Positions 15,350-16,809 of a stretch of 16,809 bases of DNA are shown piece by piece. Positions within the stretch are counted from its first letter, which is position 1. Each line of letters opens with the position of its first letter. Made by a program: the position numbers and the translations under genes. This DNA comes from Ruminococcus sp. Its GTDB lineage: Bacteria > Bacillota > Clostridia > Oscillospirales > Ruminococcaceae. The stretch covers positions 1 to 16,809 of the forward strand of contig JAHABC010000024.1 in the NCBI GenBank assembly GCA_018376535.1, given 5' to 3'. The notes below the pieces were generated by a model that worked only from the letters and a program-made list of their open reading frames with translations, was not told the DNA's origin and did no database searches.

Positions 15350-16648
15350 TTATTCAGCATCGATTTGAAGTAAATCTTTATACTGTTGAATAAAGGTATC
15401 AGCGACAATTTGACCACCTTCACCGTTAGGGTGACCTCCGTATAAAGCCTTTGATGGATTATCCTCACTACTTAAACAAGAGGCAAAATCAAATAGTTCG
15501 ACATTGTACTCTTTAGCGATATCTTTTAGCATATCATTATACTCAACACGAACGCTTTCCTTAGCCTCTCCAAAGTCTTCTGGAGGGGCATTAAATAGGA
15601 TAATCTTGCAACCCTTATGAGTAAGTTCATCTAAAATTACTCTAAGATAGTCAACTATTTCTTGTGCAGAGTTTCCACCATCGCCCATATATTCGCCTGA
15701 ATTGATATCGTTAGTTCCAAAAGCCACGATAACCACATCGCCAGTAGATGCCCTTGATAACCAATTTCCACACTTAGAAGCATCACTAGTGCGTGACCAA
15801 CCTAGACCACAATTCCAAAAGGCATAGTCATCGCCTAGCATTTGGGATATTCTAGCACTCCAAAACTCGTACTTCATAAAACCAGTTTGACAACCTTGAG
15901 TAATGGAATCGCCTATAGCTACGATATTAAGTTTAGTATCACGTTTAGCACCTATCAACTGAGGCAATGGAATTTGGTCGCAATATTTAAAGTTACCATC
16001 ACCACTATCGGCAGTAGTGGAAGTCAAAGATGACATATAAGTACAAGCAATATTCTCACCAGATACTGTCCACTCCCAAACTAGATAGTGGTCTTGTGGA
16101 ACGTCAAAAGTTAGACTATCGCTCCAATAGGTTTCACCTGCTCCAACCTCTTTGGATACGTTTCCATTATCGAAAGTGACAGGAGTTCTATTAGTGATTT
16201 CATCATCTACAGAAGTACCACCATCAGCGATATAAGCACTTTTTATGGTATATTCTTCACCGATTCTACCAGCGTAAGCAAGTTCGCCATACTTATATGT
16301 GGAATCCACGGTGTTTGAGAAGTAAAAACAGTATTCTAATTCGCCATACTGTTCTACTGGAAAGTACGCTCTATATGTGACTTCGTTAGCACTCTCGACC
16401 ACATAGTTATTTCCAGTAGCCACAAGAGTGTTAGATACATAATCATTAAATTGTGTATCCGACAAGTCTTGCAATAGATATTCCTTTTCCGTAGTAACAG
16501 GCAACGTAGTTTCTTCAGTTGCAGATGTTCCTACCGTTACGGAAGTTGTTTCTGAAGTATCTTCAACATTACCAACATTTTCAGCACCACATGAGCATGA
16601 AAATATAGTAAATGCACATAACATCAAAAGTGTTGTGAGTTTTTTCAT
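15350..16648 (-). CDS. Lipoprotein SGNH/GDSL-family hydrolase
   Basis: A 432-residue protein. Residues 1-18 are a signal peptide ending in a lipobox-like IFSC (Cys18; Cys20 is less likely), followed by a Thr/Glu/Ser-rich linker to about 55. Residues about 56-225 form a beta-rich N-terminal domain, seen before SGNH domains in some secreted esterases. The SGNH domain (about 238-430) shows block I GDSIT with Ser248, block II NCGLGWSRT, block III GTND with Asn313, and block V HPNGEGG with His406. The Asp normally three residues before this His is Tyr403, leaving a Ser-His dyad. The likely role is removal of acyl groups from an extracellular polysaccharide, substrate unknown. AAGGAG lies 8 to 9 bases before the ATG. 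It is the first gene of the operon. Confidence 0.88.
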   Translation of the reverse strand: MKKLTTLLMLCAFTIFSCSCGAENVGNVEDTSETTSVTVGTSATEETTLPVTTEKEYLLQDLSDTQFNDYVSNTLVATGNNYVVESANEVTYRAYFPVEQYGELEYCFYFSNTVDSTYKYGELAYAGRIGEEYTIKSAYIADGGTSVDDEITNRTPVTFDNGNVSKEVGAGETYWSDSLTFDVPQDHYLVWEWTVSGENIACTYMSSLTSTTADSGDGNFKYCDQIPLPQLIGAKRDTKLNIVAIGDSITQGCQTGFMKYEFWSARISQMLGDDYAFWNCGLGWSRTSDASKCGNWLSRASTGDVVIVAFGTNDINSGEYMGDGGNSAQEIVDYLRVILDELTHKGCKIILFNAPPEDFGEAKESVRVEYNDMLKDIAKEYNVELFDFASCLSSEDNPSKALYGGHPNGEGGQIVADTFIQQYKDLLQIDAE

Positions 16649-16682
16649 ATATCTATCTCCTTAACGATTTTTTATAGTATAT

Positions 16683-16711
16683 ATTTTATCATCTTACAGA
16701 TAATAAGTCAA
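16683..16711 (-). promoter_or_regulatory. Sigma-A promoter of the SGNH hydrolase-transporter operon
   Basis: On the minus strand, TTGACT (16706-16711), 17 bases, TAAAAT (16683-16688) with an upstream TG one base before it (extended -10). It begins immediately after the terminator of the tRNA gene. Confidence 0.8.
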
Positions 16712-16745
16712 TAAAAAAAGTCCAAACTAACGAAGTTTGGACTTT
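16711..16745 (-). terminator. Terminator of the tRNA-Asn gene
   Basis: A perfect 12-bp stem (16717-16728 with 16734-16745), loop of five, followed on the minus strand by a T run. Confidence 0.9.
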
Positions 16746-16751
16746 AAACAA

Positions 16752-16809
16752 CTCCCCAAGTTGGACTCGAACCAACGACCCTGCGGTTAACAGCCGCATG
16801 CTCTACCGA
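16752..16809 (-). tRNA. tRNA-Asn(GUU), 5' end outside the window
   Basis: On the minus strand the anticodon arm TGCGG/CCGCA closes loop CTGTTAA (anticodon GUU). The T arm GTTGG/CCAAC carries TTCGAGT, and the 3' acceptor strand TTGGGGA ends with discriminator G at 16752. The 5' acceptor strand and part of the D arm are beyond the window edge. CCA is not encoded. Confidence 0.94.

Overview
The window comes from an AT-rich, low-GC Gram-positive anaerobe, most likely a clostridium of the Ruminococcus/Oscillospiraceae or Lachnospiraceae kind (inferred). The pointers are a type I dockerin at the end of a secreted repeat protein, a SpoIID homologue, AGGAGG-type ribosome binding sites, sigma-A promoters with 17-base spacers, and tRNAs without an encoded CCA. 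No mobile element, integrase, CRISPR array or phage gene is visible.

Layout. 1-499: 3' end of a secreted protein with near-identical 81-residue repeats and a C-terminal dockerin. 706-2607 (minus): a two-gene nitrogen operon, a glutamine-synthetase-like gene followed by an ANTAR-domain antiterminator. 2608-3225: a divergent regulatory region; its right half is a ~235-base leader with two terminators in series, each preceded by a short hairpin with an ANTAR-type hexaloop. 3226-4974: an ammonium transporter fused to a PII protein. 5229-6584: a membrane-anchored HtrA protease. 6811-10039: ilvB-ilvN-ilvC. 10161-10348 (minus): two serine tRNAs. 10490-11560 (minus): spoIID. 11845-13194: citrate synthase. 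13244-16648 (minus): an operon of a lipoprotein SGNH hydrolase, an MFS transporter and an EamA transporter. 16752 to the edge (minus): a partial tRNA-Asn.

How the genes fit together. The left half looks like a self-contained nitrogen-sensing unit: ammonium uptake (Amt-PII) is transcribed through two terminators that an ANTAR protein could override, and that protein is encoded next door behind a glutamine synthetase homologue. The synthetase homologue has lost several metal ligands and the catalytic flap glutamate, and the ANTAR protein's receiver domain has lost its phosphoacceptor aspartate. I therefore infer that the pair is a non-catalytic glutamine/ammonium sensor plus a phosphorylation-independent antiterminator. 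This is the most interesting element of the window. Citrate synthase (2-oxoglutarate and glutamate supply) and the ilv operon are ordinary biosynthetic neighbours.
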